This document shows positions 28,484-38,427 of a DNA stretch of 64,000 bases, piece after piece (position 1 is the stretch's first letter; each line of letters starts with the position of its first letter). The position numbers and the translations under genes are program-made. Below the pieces are notes generated by a model. It ran no database searches. It was not told the origin of the DNA and saw only the letters and a program-made list of their open reading frames with translations. This DNA comes from Streptomyces sp. WAC08241 (GTDB lineage Bacteria > Actinomycetota > Actinomycetes > Streptomycetales > Streptomycetaceae): assembly GCA_007858575.1 (NCBI GenBank), contig CP042279.1, forward strand, positions 2,852,001-2,916,000. The letters are read 5' to 3'.

Positions 28484-29438
28484 TCAGCGCAGGGCCGGTA
28501 CGTCCAGGGTGAGCGTTCCCGCGTCCGCGTCGAGCACCGCCGGTGTCCCGAGCGGCACGGTGAGGGCGGTCGGGCCGTGTCCGAAGCCCAGTTCCTCCAC
28601 GACCGGCACCCCGAGGCCGCCGAGCCGGTCGGCGAGCACCGCCCGCACCTCCTCGTACGGCCCGCACTCCTCCCAGGAGCCGAGCGCGACGCCCGCGACC
28701 CCGTCGAGCCAACCGGAGCGCAGGAGTTGGGTGAGGATCCGGTCGAGACGGTACGGCTCTCCCCACGTCCTCCAGGACGAGCAGCCCGCCGCGCGCCGAG
28801 GGCCGGGCGTGCGGGGTGCCGAGATCGGCGGCGAGGAGGCTGACGCAGCCGCCGAGGGTCACGCCCGGGCCCGGCCCGGCACCAGCGCCCGCGCCGTCTC
28901 CAGGCCCAGCGTCCGTACCGACTCGGGTGCGAACAGGGTGGCCCGCAGCGACTCCCGCGTACGCGCGTCCGCCAGGAAGGTGCCCGCCGCGGTCATCGGC
29001 CCGTGCAGGGTGGCGAAGCCCGCGCGGACGGCGAGGGCCTCGTGCAGGACGGTGACGTCGCTGTAGCCGACGAAGACCTTGGGTCCGGCCGCCCGGACCG
29101 CCGTCCAGTCGACGAGGTCCACCATGCGCTGGCCCCGTACCCGCCGCGCACGCAGATCACGGCGGAGACCGAGGGTCGCACCAGGCCTCGGTCAGGTCCC
29201 GGGCCCGCGCCCGGTCCGCCCCGGCGAGGTACCCGAGGGCGGGGTGGACGTCCAGGACGTGCGGGGCGACCACCGGCTCCAGGTCCCAGCCGCGCAGCAC
29301 GTCGAGCCCCGCCCGCAGCCGCTCCTCGGGGACGGGTCCGCTGGGGGCGACGACGGCGACCCGCGCCCCGGGCCGGAGCCGGGCGGGGCGCTCCAGGGGC
29401 CCGACGGCGAGCGGCTCCCGCGCCGCGCGGCCGGTCAC
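28484..29438 (-). CDS. LD-carboxypeptidase-type protein (peptidase family S66, MccF-like)
   Basis: S66 serine peptidases cut L,D bonds in muropeptides (recycling) or inactivate microcin-type antibiotics. About 318 residues. The N-terminal start LRPGARVAVVAPSGPVPEER and strand APHVLDVHPALGYLAG are typical; the nucleophile loop reads ICVRGGYGA and then, in the repaired frame, QRMVDLVDW; KVFVGYSDVTVLHEAL follows; the C-terminal half has GCVSLLAADLGTPHA and the late GFGHGPTALTVPLG with its His. The nucleophile position after GGYG reads Ala rather than Ser. Frame breaks near 29175, 29120, 28860 and 28765. Its GTG overlaps the stop of the S9 peptidase gene (GTGA), so translation is coupled. Confidence 0.85.
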
Positions 29439-31428
29439 GTGCGGTACTCCAGGGCCGGGACGTCCGTACGGTCGAAGCCGAACACCTTGGCGTACAGCGA
29501 CAGTTCGGCCTCCAGGGCGCGGACCAGGGTGTCGGCCCCGCGGAAGCCGTGGCCCTCCCCCGCGAAGGCGAGGTAGGCGTGCGGGACGCCCCGGCCGGCC
29601 GTGCGGGAGAGGAAGCGCTCGGCCTGCGCGGGCGGGCAGATGACGTCGTCGAGGCCCTGGAGCAGCAGGAACGGGGCCGTGATCCGGTCGACGTGCTCGA
29701 TGGGCGAGCGCTCCTTGTAGCGGCCCGGGACCCGGTCGAAGGGGCCGATCAGGCCGTGGAGGTACTGGGACTCGAAGTCGTGGGTCTCGTCGGTGGCCCA
29801 GCCCCGCAGGTCGAGGACGGGGTAGAGGATCGTGCCGCAGGCGTACACGTCCGTGCCGGTGAGGGAGGCGGCGGTCGTCCAGCCGCCCGCGCTGCCGCCG
29901 CGCACGGCGAGCCGCGCCGGGTCGGCGGTGCCCTCGGCGGCGAGCGCCGTCGCGACGGCCGCGCAGTCCTCCACGTCGACGACGCCCCACTGCTCGCGCA
30001 GCCGCTCCCGGTACTCCCGGCCGTAGCCGGTCGAGCCGCCGTAGTTGACCTCGGCGACGCCGATGCCCCGCGAGGTGAAGTAGGCGATCTCCAGGTCGAG
30101 GACGAGCGGGGCGTGCCCGGTGGGCCCGCCGTGGGCCCGGATCACGTAGGGCGGCAGCTCTCCGGCGGGGCCGGTGAAGCCGGGGTGGCGGGGCGGGTAG
30201 AGCTGGCGTGGATCTCCCGGCCGCCGGGGCCCGGTGAAGGTGCGGACCCGGGGCTCGGGGTAGTACGCGGGGTCGACGGCGTCGGTGTGCGCGGCGCCGA
30301 CCACCCGGGCGCGGCCGGTGCGGGTGTCGAGCTCGACGAGTTCGTAGGAGCGGTACGGTCCGGCGGCGACGCCGACCACCCGGGTGCCGTGGACGGAGAG
30401 GGAGGGCGCCCACTCGGTCCAGGGCCGACGGCGTCGACGAGCTCGCCGCGCTCGGGGTCGAGGATGCCGAGGGAGGTGGTGCCCGTGCCGTGGACGACGG
30501 CGACGAGCCCGTTCTCCAGGGGCGCGAACCAGGTGAGTCCGATCTTCCAGAGCGGGCCGCCGAACTCCTCGGGGCGGGGACAGAGCGCGACCGGTTCGGC
30601 CAGGGTGCCGTCGTCGTCGACCGCGGCCCGGTAGAGGTTCCACCAGCCGGTGCGGTCGCTGACGAGGAGCAGCCGGCCCGCGGCGTCCCAGTCGACCTGC
30701 GGGATCGACTCGGCCGGTCCGCCGGCGACGGTCCTGGCGTCCCGGAAGGTGCCGTCGGGAGCGACCTCGGCGAGCAGGACCTCGGTGCCGTCCCACGGCA
30801 TCCGGGGTGGTCCCAGCCGATCCAGGCCGCCCGGGTCCCGTCCGGGGAGAGCCGGGGCCGGTCACGAACCGGTGCCGTTCGCCGGTGAGTTCGCGCACGG
30901 CCGTGCGGTCCCCGGCGGCGGAGCCGTCGAGCGGCACGGCGACGGGCACCCGGCGCACGTCGGTCGGCGCGGGCCCGGTGAACTCCTCCAGGACGCACCA
31001 CACCTCGCCCCGGTCCGGGTGGACCACCGGGTCGGCCCAGCGCAGTCCGCCGCCGACGGCGGAGACGGGGTGAGCGGCCGGGGCTCCGCGCCGGGCCCGG
31101 CGTCGGGCTCGTACGCGTACAGCCGCTGGTCGGGGAAGTGGCAGAACACCACGAGCGGTCCGTCCCCGGGGCGGTCGGCCGCCGTCCAGGGCCGTCCGCC
31201 GTATTCGAGGACCCGGTTGCGGACGTTCCACGGGGCGGGCAGCACGGTCTCCTCCGTGCCGTCGGCGCGCCGCCGCACGAGGGCCCGGCGGCCGCCCTCG
31301 GCGGGCCGGGGCGCGATCCACCACAGCTCGTCGCCGACGGCGCCCGGGTACTCGGGCCGTCCGTCGTGCGCGGCGGTGAGCGCCGCGTCGACGGGCGAGG
31401 GCCAGCTTCCGTAGGCGGCCGTGTTCAT
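29435..31428 (-). CDS. Prolyl oligopeptidase-family peptidase (S9C-like)
   Basis: About 665 residues. The N-terminal half is a beta-propeller (repeats such as LSPDGTRAAWIGWDHPGM, VDWDAAGRLLLVSDRTGWWN and WTEWAPSLSVHGTRVVGVAA). The C-terminal hydrolase has GGPTGHA, the nucleophile elbow VRGGSAGGWTT, the acid in LLLQGLDDVICPP and the histidine in FAGEGHGFRGAD. Frame breaks near 31075, 30860, 30800, 30425 and 30215. No signal peptide, so cytosolic. It is followed by the S66 gene with a 4-bp overlap, while the M20 and M55 genes lie just upstream on the same strand; the group probably degrades imported or wall-derived peptides. Confidence 0.92.
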
Positions 31429-31496
31429 GGTCTCCGCTCCCCTGTCACAGGTTCGTTCCCCCTCGTGTCCTACGTGTCCCGGACGCTCTGCGTGCC

Positions 31497-32830
31497 CTAG
31501 GCGGTCTTCAGATAGTGGTCGAGCACCCGGACCCCGAAGTGGAGGGCGTCCACGGGGACGCGCTCGTCGACGCCGTGGAAGAGCGCCGCGTAGTCGAGGC
31601 CCGGGGGCAGCTTCAGCGGCGAGAAGCCGTAGCCGGTGATGCCGAGCCGGGAGAACTGCTTGGCGTCGGTGCCGCCGGACATGGTGAACGGCACGACGTG
31701 CCCGTCCGGGTCGAAGCGCTCGACGGCGGCCCGCAGCTTGGCGAAGGTCGGGGAGTCGACGGGGCCTCCAGGGGCACCTCGCGGTGGTGGAACTCCCACT
31801 CCACGTCCGGCCCGGTGAGCCGGTCCATCGTCTCGGCGAACTCCTCCTCGGCGCCCGGCAGCATCCGCCCGTCCACGTACGCGACGGCGGCGCCCGGGAT
31901 GACGTTGACCTTGTAACCGGCCTCCAGCATGGTCGGGTTGGCGCTGTTGCGGACGGTCGGCGCGACGAGGGCGGCGGCGGGGCCGAGCTTGTCGAGAACG
32001 AGGTCCACGTCGAAGTCGGGGGCGTGGGTGTCGACCTCGATCCCGTACAGCGCGGCCAGTTCGGTGAGGGCGGCGCGGACGGTGGTGGTGAGCCGGACCG
32101 GCCAGGTGTGGGCGCCGATCCGGGCGACGGCGGCGGCGAGGCGGGTGACGGCGTTGGCCGTGTTCACCTTGGAGCCGTGGCCGGCGCGGCCGTGGGCGGT
32201 GAGCTTGAGCCAGGCGGTGCCCCGCTCCCCCGCCGCGATCGGGTAGAGGGTGGTGCCGGGCTCCGGGTGGAAGCTGAACGCCCCGGACTCGCTGATGCCC
32301 TCCGTACAGCCCTCGAAGAGGGCCGCGTGGCGGTCGGCGAGGAAGCCGGAGCCGTCGGCGGCGCTGTCCTCCTCGTCGGCGGTGTAGGCGAGGACGACAT
32401 CCCGGCGCGGGCGGACGCCCTGCCGGGCCCAGGAGCGGACGACGGCCAGGACCATCGCGTCCATGTTCTTCATGTCGACGGCGCCGCGCCCCCACACGAG
32501 GCCGTCCCGGACCTCGCCGGAGAAGGGGTGGACGGTCCACTCGGAGGGGTCGGCGGGCACCACGTCCAGGTGGCCGTGGACCAGGAGCGCGGGGGCCGTG
32601 GGGTCGGTGCCGGGGATGCGCGCCACGACGTTGGTGCGGCCGGTGGTCCGCTCCAGGAGGGTGGGCTCGATCCCGGCGGCGGCGAGCCGCTCGGCGACGT
32701 ACTCGGCGGCGGGGCGCTCGCGGCAGTCGCCGCCGCCCCGGTTGGTGGTGTCGATGTGGATGAGCTCGGAGGTGAAGGTGACCACCTCGTCGAGCGCCGT
32801 CGCGTCCGGTTCCCGGACCTCCTCAGCCAT
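31497..32830 (-). CDS. M20-family metallopeptidase
   Basis: Two-zinc cytosolic peptidase of the ArgE/DapE/ACY1 type, about 445 residues with one frame break near 31765. The metal and catalytic residues are all visible: LLVHGHLDVVPADPSEW (His), WGRGAVDMKNMDAMVLA (bridging Asp), YTADEEDSAADG (Glu pair), and the final metal histidine in AALFHGVDERVPV. The lid/dimerisation domain has AHGRAGHGSKVNTANAV. The gene begins inside the end of the M55 gene (8-bp overlap) and is followed by the S9 gene after 68 bp, so the peptidases look like one operon. The exact substrate cannot be read. Confidence 0.93.
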
Positions 32831-33653
32831 ACTGCTCCTCCACCGCGGCGGAGACGATGGTCGTGACCGCCTTGAACGTACGGATTGCCTCGTACATCGT
32901 CGCGCTCGTGTACGCGACGCGCCGCTCCCCGCTCCGCGCCACGCCGGGAACCACCGTGGCGGCGGCGCCCAGGTGCTCGGCGTCGAACTCGGCCTCCACG
33001 GTGAAGGGGCCGCCCCGGACCGGTTCGCACCGCACGGCGAGCGCGGCGGCGGCCTTCGCCGCGGCCCGGATGTCGGCGGCGGTCCTGGCCGGGGCCGGCA
33101 CACCGCCGCGTACCGCGAGACGTGGTCCTTGACGGCGACCTTGGGGCCTCGGGGGCGTAGCCGAGGGCGTCCTCGCAGGTCAGGTCGTCGCCGGTGACGA
33201 GGACGACGGGGACGCCGTACTCCGCGACCACCCGGGCGTTGAGCAGGCCCTCGCTCGCCCGCTCGCCGCTGAGCCAGACGCCGGTGAGGGAGTTGGCGAG
33301 GTAGGTGTGGGCGAGGACCCCTCGGCGCCCGCGCCCGTGTGGTAGCCGACGAAGGCGACGCCGTCGACGTCGCCGTGCTGGACGCCCTCGACCATGGAGA
33401 GGGACTTGTGCCGGCCGGTGAGCATCTCGGCCCGCTCGTCGAGCCGCTCCAGGAGCAGGTTCCGCATGCTCCAGTGCGCCTCGTTGATCAGGACCTCGTC
33501 GGCGCCGCCGTCGAAGAACCCGAGCACCGCCGCGTTCACGTCGGACGTGAACATCGCGCGGCACCGCTCCCACTGCGGCGTGCCGGGCAGCACGTCGGCG
33601 GGCCAGGTCACGCCGGTCGCGCCCTCCATGTCGGCGCTGATGAGGATCTTCAT
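32823..33653 (-). CDS. M55-family D-aminopeptidase (DppA-like)
   Basis: DppA-type enzymes release N-terminal D-amino acids such as D-Ala from peptides. About 278 residues. The start MKILISADMEGATGVTW holds the first metal ligands (Asp and Glu in the ADMEG motif); DEVLINEAHWSMRNLL carries another Glu and His; VDGVAFVGYHTGAG has the next His; later GVWLSGERASEGLLNA and VVLVTGDDLTCEDA are typical. Frame breaks near 33320, 33150 and 33105. Divergent from the hypothetical protein at 33835; first gene of the M55-M20-S9-S66 row. Confidence 0.9.
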
Positions 33654-33834
33654 GCCTGGCACCGTACGCGCCGCCCGGCGGCCGTACCACCCCTGTGGAA
33701 AACCGTCGTCGGCCTGGACCAGTGGCATGGACCGGACGGTGGACCGACGAGATCCCGAAACGGACGAAACATCGCCAAGAGGCCTGTATAGGCTGTCGGT
33801 CGCAGTTGTCGTACCCGACCCTCGGAGAACCCCG

Positions 33835-34961
33835 GTGACCATCGCCCTCACCCCGTCCGAAACCGCGTCCGCCGAAGAGGCCGCCGGGCCCGTCATGGCG
33901 GAGGAGCCCGAGTTCTGGGAGCCCCCGGCCCCGGAGCCCCGGGAGGAAGAGGATCAGGACCCCGGCGAGCCCGACCCCGTCGTCGTCCGCGACGCCCACG
34001 ACTTCGGCGTCTACGCCCGTACCGGCGGCTGGGCCTTCGCGCTCAAGGTGGCGCGGAGCGTGCGGCCCGGCGGTCAGGCCGCCGAGGGGGAGGCCCGCAG
34101 GAAGGTCTCCGCGAAGGCGTTCGCGGAGCTCGCGGGGTGCTCGCCCGAGCGGGTCATGCGCCACTACAAGGCCTGGGACATGGCGGCCGACGACGGCCTG
34201 GTCCCGCAGTTCGAGGTGCTGGTCCCCGGCGAGGACGTCGAGCTGCCCGACGCCGACGTCTGGATCTCGTACTACTCCTCCCGCAACAGCGCCGGCTCGG
34301 TGCGCGGTCAGGCGATCAGCGCGGTGGCCGAGGCCGAGGGCATCCGGCCGACGAAGGCCCTGGAGGTCGCGGAGAACCCGACGGCGCTGCGCGCGGCGAT
34401 CCTCGCCGACCCCGGGACGGCGGAGGCGGCGCGCGGCGCGCTGCTCGACCGGATGAAGGAGGACCCGGCCCTCCAGACGGAGATGGCCCGCGCGTTCGTG
34501 CGCACCGACGACCTGAAGAAGGCGGTGGCGAGCGAGGCGAAGGCGGCCGACCGCATCGGGTACGTCCGGCAGATCGTGGAGAAGGGCAGATCAAGACGCC
34601 CGCCGGGCAGACCGTGGAGGCGCCGCCCGAGCTGCGGGCGGAGGCCGAGCGGCACCTGTCGCTCCTCGACGAGCTCGACGACTCGGAGGAGGCCGGCGAG
34701 TGGGCCGGCGAGGCGTACGACACGGTCAAGGGCCTGGTCGCCAAGGCCGTCGAGGAGGACCCGGCGCTGCGGGTCCAGGAGCGGCGGACGAAGTTCTACA
34801 GCAGCCTGCAGAGGGCGACGAAGGTCTTCGAGGAGCTGACGCTCGACGAGGTCCTGGAGGAGGAGGTCTTCGAGGACGACATGCTCCAGCGCCTCGAAGC
34901 CCTCCAGGAGGCGATCGGCTCCTGCATCAGCGCGCTGCGCAGGGCGTCGGCCGCCTCCTGA
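33835..34961 (+). CDS. Conserved actinobacterial protein of unknown function
   Basis: About 376 residues, GTG start with GGAG 8 bp upstream. Residues 1-45 are very acidic and proline-rich (EEPEFWEPPAPEPREEEDQD), likely disordered. Next is a compact domain that includes AFAELAGCSPERVMRHYKA, reminiscent of a ParB/KorB-type helix-turn-helix. The rest is highly charged and helical (AALRAAILADPGTAEAA-like stretch, then QERRTKFYSSLQRATKVFEE, LEALQEAIGSCISALRR), possibly coiled coil. One frame break near 34590. A DNA-binding or scaffold role would be a guess. TATAGG/TAGGCT at 33787-33794 could be a -10 box. Confidence 0.7.
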
Positions 34962-35076
34962 GCCCCTCGCGGGGGTCCGTAGGAGGGAGCACCTCCGCCT
35001 CCTGGGCCCCTCGCGGGTCCACGGGAGGGAGCACCTCCGCCTCCTGGGCTCCCTCGCGAAGATCTACGGGAGAGGC
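34952..35076. repeat. Three direct repeats of about 42 bp spanning a stop codon
   Basis: Three units beginning CCGCCTCCTG(A/G)GC, at 34952, 34996 and 35038, each followed by GGAGGGAGCACCT or a decayed form. The first unit contains the TGA of the upstream gene, so the copies represent duplications of that gene's last codons into the spacer before the convergent transporter gene. Confidence 0.9.
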
Positions 35077-35077
35077 C

Positions 35078-37563
35078 TCAGTCCTGGTGGCCGAGCTGGA
35101 GGTCGCGCTCGGTGCGGCTCCCCGCCGGCCACCTGGAGGACGGTGGCGACGGGCGGGTACCCGGCGGCGATGACCGTGTACTCGCCGGAGGACAGGTCGA
35201 TGAAGCGGAAGGTGCCGTCGGCCCCGGTGGTGAGGGTGTCGACGACGTTCCCGGCCGCGTCGAGCAGGGTGACCCGGGCGTCCTCGACGGCACGCCCGCC
35301 GCCCGCCCGCACCGTTCCGCGCAGCACGGCCCCGCCCGCGAGCTCGATGTCCTGGCGGGTCTCGCGGGAGGCCTGGACGCTCACCGGGAGCGCGGCGGGC
35401 CGGAAGGCGGGGCGCTGGCGGCGAGCGTGTACTCGCCCGCGACCAGTTCGGTGATGACGTACCCGCCCTCGCGGCCGCTACGGGTGGAGGCGACGACCTC
35501 GCCGCGCACGTCGGTGAGGGTGACGGCCGCGTCCCGCACGGGCGTGCCGTCGGCGGTGACGACGCTGCCCGCGAGCCGGCCCGCGCCGCCGAGGACGACG
35601 TCGAGCTCCACCGGACGGTCCCCGACGGTGACGGAGACGGCCTGCGGCTGGTGTCCGCCGGCCGCCGCGATCAGGACGTAGGCGCCGCCGCCGGGCACGC
35701 TCAGCGCGTACCGGCCGTCCTCGCCGCTCGCGCCGCGGCCGATCTGCCGCCCCTGGACGTCGATGAGGGTGAGGGCGGCCCGGGGCACCCGGCTGCCGTC
35801 GTGGTGCTGGACCGTGCCGCACACGGGCAGCCCCGAGTGCGGCGGGGCGGCGGCCGGGACGGGCTCGGGAGCGGCGTGCCGGGCGTGCGGGACCGCCTGG
35901 GTGGCGAAGTCCGCGGCCTCGGTGGTGGGGGTGTGGTGGGACACCAGCGGTTTCTCCTTGAGGAAGAAGGCGAGGACGAGGCCGAGCACGAGGACCGGCA
36001 CGAGGTAGAGGAAGATGCGCGGCATCGCGTCCGCGTACGCCTGCACGTACGCGTCGCGCAGGGCGGGCGGCAGGGTGTGCACCGTCTGCGGGGTGATCGA
36101 CTCGGCCGGGAGCGGGGCGGCGGAGCCGTCCCGTGGCAGGACGCCGGCGAGCCGGTCGCCGAGGGCGTCGTCGAGCCGGGAGGCGAAGAGGGTGCCGAAG
36201 ACCGCGGCGCCGACGCTGCCGCCGATCTGGCGGAAGTAGGTGTGGGCGCTGGTGGCGGTGCCGAGGTCGGCGGGGCGCACGGAGTTCTGCACGGCGAGCA
36301 CGAGCACCGGCATGACCAGGCCGATGCCGGTGCCGAGGACGGCCTGCCAGAGGCTGTGCTGGAGGCGCGGGGTGTCGGTGCCCATGTGGGAGAGCAGCCA
36401 CATGCCGAGGGCGGCGAGCGCCCCGCCGGCCAGCGGGTAGGCCTTGTAGTGGCCGGTGCGGCTGATGAGCTGGCCCGAGACGACGGAGGTGACGACGATG
36501 CCGCCCATGAGGGGCAGCATCAGGAGGCCGGACTCGGTGGCGGTGGCGCCCTCGACCATCTGGAGGAAGCTGGGCAGGTAGCTGGCGGCGCCGAAGAGCG
36601 CGATGCCGACGACGGCGCCGACGAGGGCGGTGACGGTGAAGACGGAGTCGCGGAAGAGCCGGAGCGGGATGAGGGGTTCGGGCGCGAAGTGCTCGACGAC
36701 CAGGAAGAGCAGGGTGGTTCCGGCGGCGCCGCAGGCGAGGGCGAGGACGACCCGGGAGTCCCAGGCGTACTCGGTGCCGCCCCAACTGGTCAGCAGCACC
36801 AGGCAGGTGGAGGCGGCGGCGAGGAGCAGGGCGCCGAGGACGTCGAAGCGCGCGCGGGCGGCGGGCTTGGGGAGCTTGAGGACGGTGGCGACGACGGCGA
36901 GGGTGACGAGCCCGAAGGGCACGTTGAAGTAGAAGCACCAGCGCCAGGAGACGTGGTCGGTGAAGAAGCCGCCGAGCAGCGGTCCGGCGACGGAGGCGAG
37001 CCCGAAGGCGGCGCCGATCATGCCCATGTACCGGCCGCGTTCGCGGGCGGGACGATGTCGGCGATGATCGCCTGGACGCCGATCATGAGGCCGCCCGCGC
37101 CGATGCCCTGGACGGCGCGGAAGGCGATGAGCTGGTCCATCGTCCGGGACCAGCCGGCCAGTCCGGAGCCGATGACGAAGACGACGATGGCGAAGAGGAA
37201 GACGCCCTTGCGGCCGAGGAGGTCGCCGAGCTTGCCGTAGACCGGCAGGCCGATGGTGGAGGTCAGCAGATAGGCGGTGATCGCCCAGGACATCCGGTCC
37301 AGGCCCTGGAGTTCGCCGACGATCTTCGGCAGGGCGGTGGCGACGATCATCTGCTCCAGCGCGGCGAGGAGCAGCGCGAGCATGAGGCCGAGGAAGACGA
37401 GCCGGACGCGGCGGGGTCGAGGGGACCGGTCCGGGCGTCGGCACGGGATCGGCGGGCGGGACGGGCGGCTCCAGGCCCCGACGCTTCCGGCGTCCCCGAC
37501 ACCGCCGACACCCGCGGCGTCCGCAGCGTTCCCGGTGTTCTTCACCACGGTGACCGCACCCAC
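35078..37563 (-). CDS. MFS drug exporter (DHA2 type) fused to C-terminal beta-sandwich domains
   Basis: About 828 residues after mending breaks near 37425, 37050, 35415 and 35120. The first ~560 residues are a 14-helix DHA2 exporter ([60 protein letters not shown]). The tail has three tandem carboxypeptidase-regulatory-like domains, each with a GR/GxxV start and DG(T/R)(Y/F) ends: [14 protein letters not shown] with [26 protein letters not shown] with EGGYVITEL, and [16 protein letters not shown] with [15 protein letters not shown]. With 14 helices both ends should be cytosolic, which is odd for such sandwich domains. I take the GTG at 37563, preceded by GAGGGGAGC. Probably exports a hydrophobic drug or lipid. 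Confidence 0.88.
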
Positions 37564-37838
37564 GTGCCTGCTCCCCTCGTCACGGCGTCTGCGCCGCGCC
37601 ATTCTTCGCATTGGGCGCGAAGGGGAGCAAGTCGGGCGGTACGGGGGTCAGCGGTGCCCGGGGCGGTGAACGGCTCGGCGGGACGGCGCACTTGGGTCGC
37701 TCATCAGCGCGTTTACGAGGGCCCGCGCCCCCGGCGCGCGCGGGCGCGGTCACGGGAGGCGCGGGCGATCCACTCGAACCGGTGAACGCTCCGGGCGTTA
37801 CTTCTCGCGCTCCGGGCGTTGCCCGTTCCGCTCCGGGC

Positions 37839-38281
37839 CTACTTCTCGACCTCGGCCGCGAGCCTGGCGAGGACGAGGTCGTAGATCCGGCCGAGCCCCT
37901 TGGGCGCGAAGGTCCTCTCGAAGAAGCCGCCGATGCCGCCGGCGCCGTTCCAGACCGTGCTGACGACGACGCGGGACGTGCCCTCGCCGGCGGGGGTGAC
38001 GGTCCAGGTGGTGACCATGGAGGAGTTGCGGTCCTTCTCGACGAGCTGCCCGTCGGTGGGCTCGCTCACCTCCAGGAGGCAGTCGCGGACGCGCTTGCTG
38101 GTGGCCTGGAGCTTCCAGTGGACGAGGGTGCCTCGCCGTCGCCGCCCTCGCGCACCTCGTACTCGCTGAACTGCTCGGGGAGCAGCTTCGCGCGCGTGCC
38201 GCTGTAGTCGGCGAGGGCGTCGAACACCGTCTCGGCGTCCGCGGCGATGATCCGTTCCGTCGTGGCCTCGACCTGCGCCAT
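37839..38281 (-). CDS. SRPBCC-family (START-like) protein
   Basis: About 148 residues, ATG start. N terminus MAQVEATTERIIAADAETVF and the helix FDALADYSGTRAKLLPEQFS, then the strand set WTVTPAGEGTSRVVVSTVW and the long C-terminal helix GLGRIYDLVLARLAAEVEK, all standard for the polyketide-cyclase/START-like fold, which binds hydrophobic ligands. One frame break near 38135. No catalytic residues can be assigned. It is divergent from the radical SAM gene; the start codons are 146 bp apart and the LexA-type box lies between them. Confidence 0.88.
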
Positions 38282-38371
38282 TGACTTCCTCCAGCTCGTG
38301 GTTGGTCGGGGTTGCGGGCCAAGCGAACCACGTGCGCCGCGGGGCGCGAAATCCGGGTTGCGACGATCAAG

Positions 38372-38383
38372 GAACAAGTGTTC
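38372..38383. promoter_or_regulatory. LexA-type SOS box
   Basis: GAACAAGTGTTC is a perfect inverted repeat of the actinobacterial LexA form GAAC-N4-GTTC, 44 bp upstream of the radical SAM start codon. TTGCGA (38358-38363) and TATTCT (38384-38389) flank it with a 20-bp spacer and could be the promoter that LexA would block. Confidence 0.65.
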
Positions 38384-38427
38384 TATTCTGAGCGAACGGC
38401 CGGATCCGAGCGATCGAGGAGGCGTCC

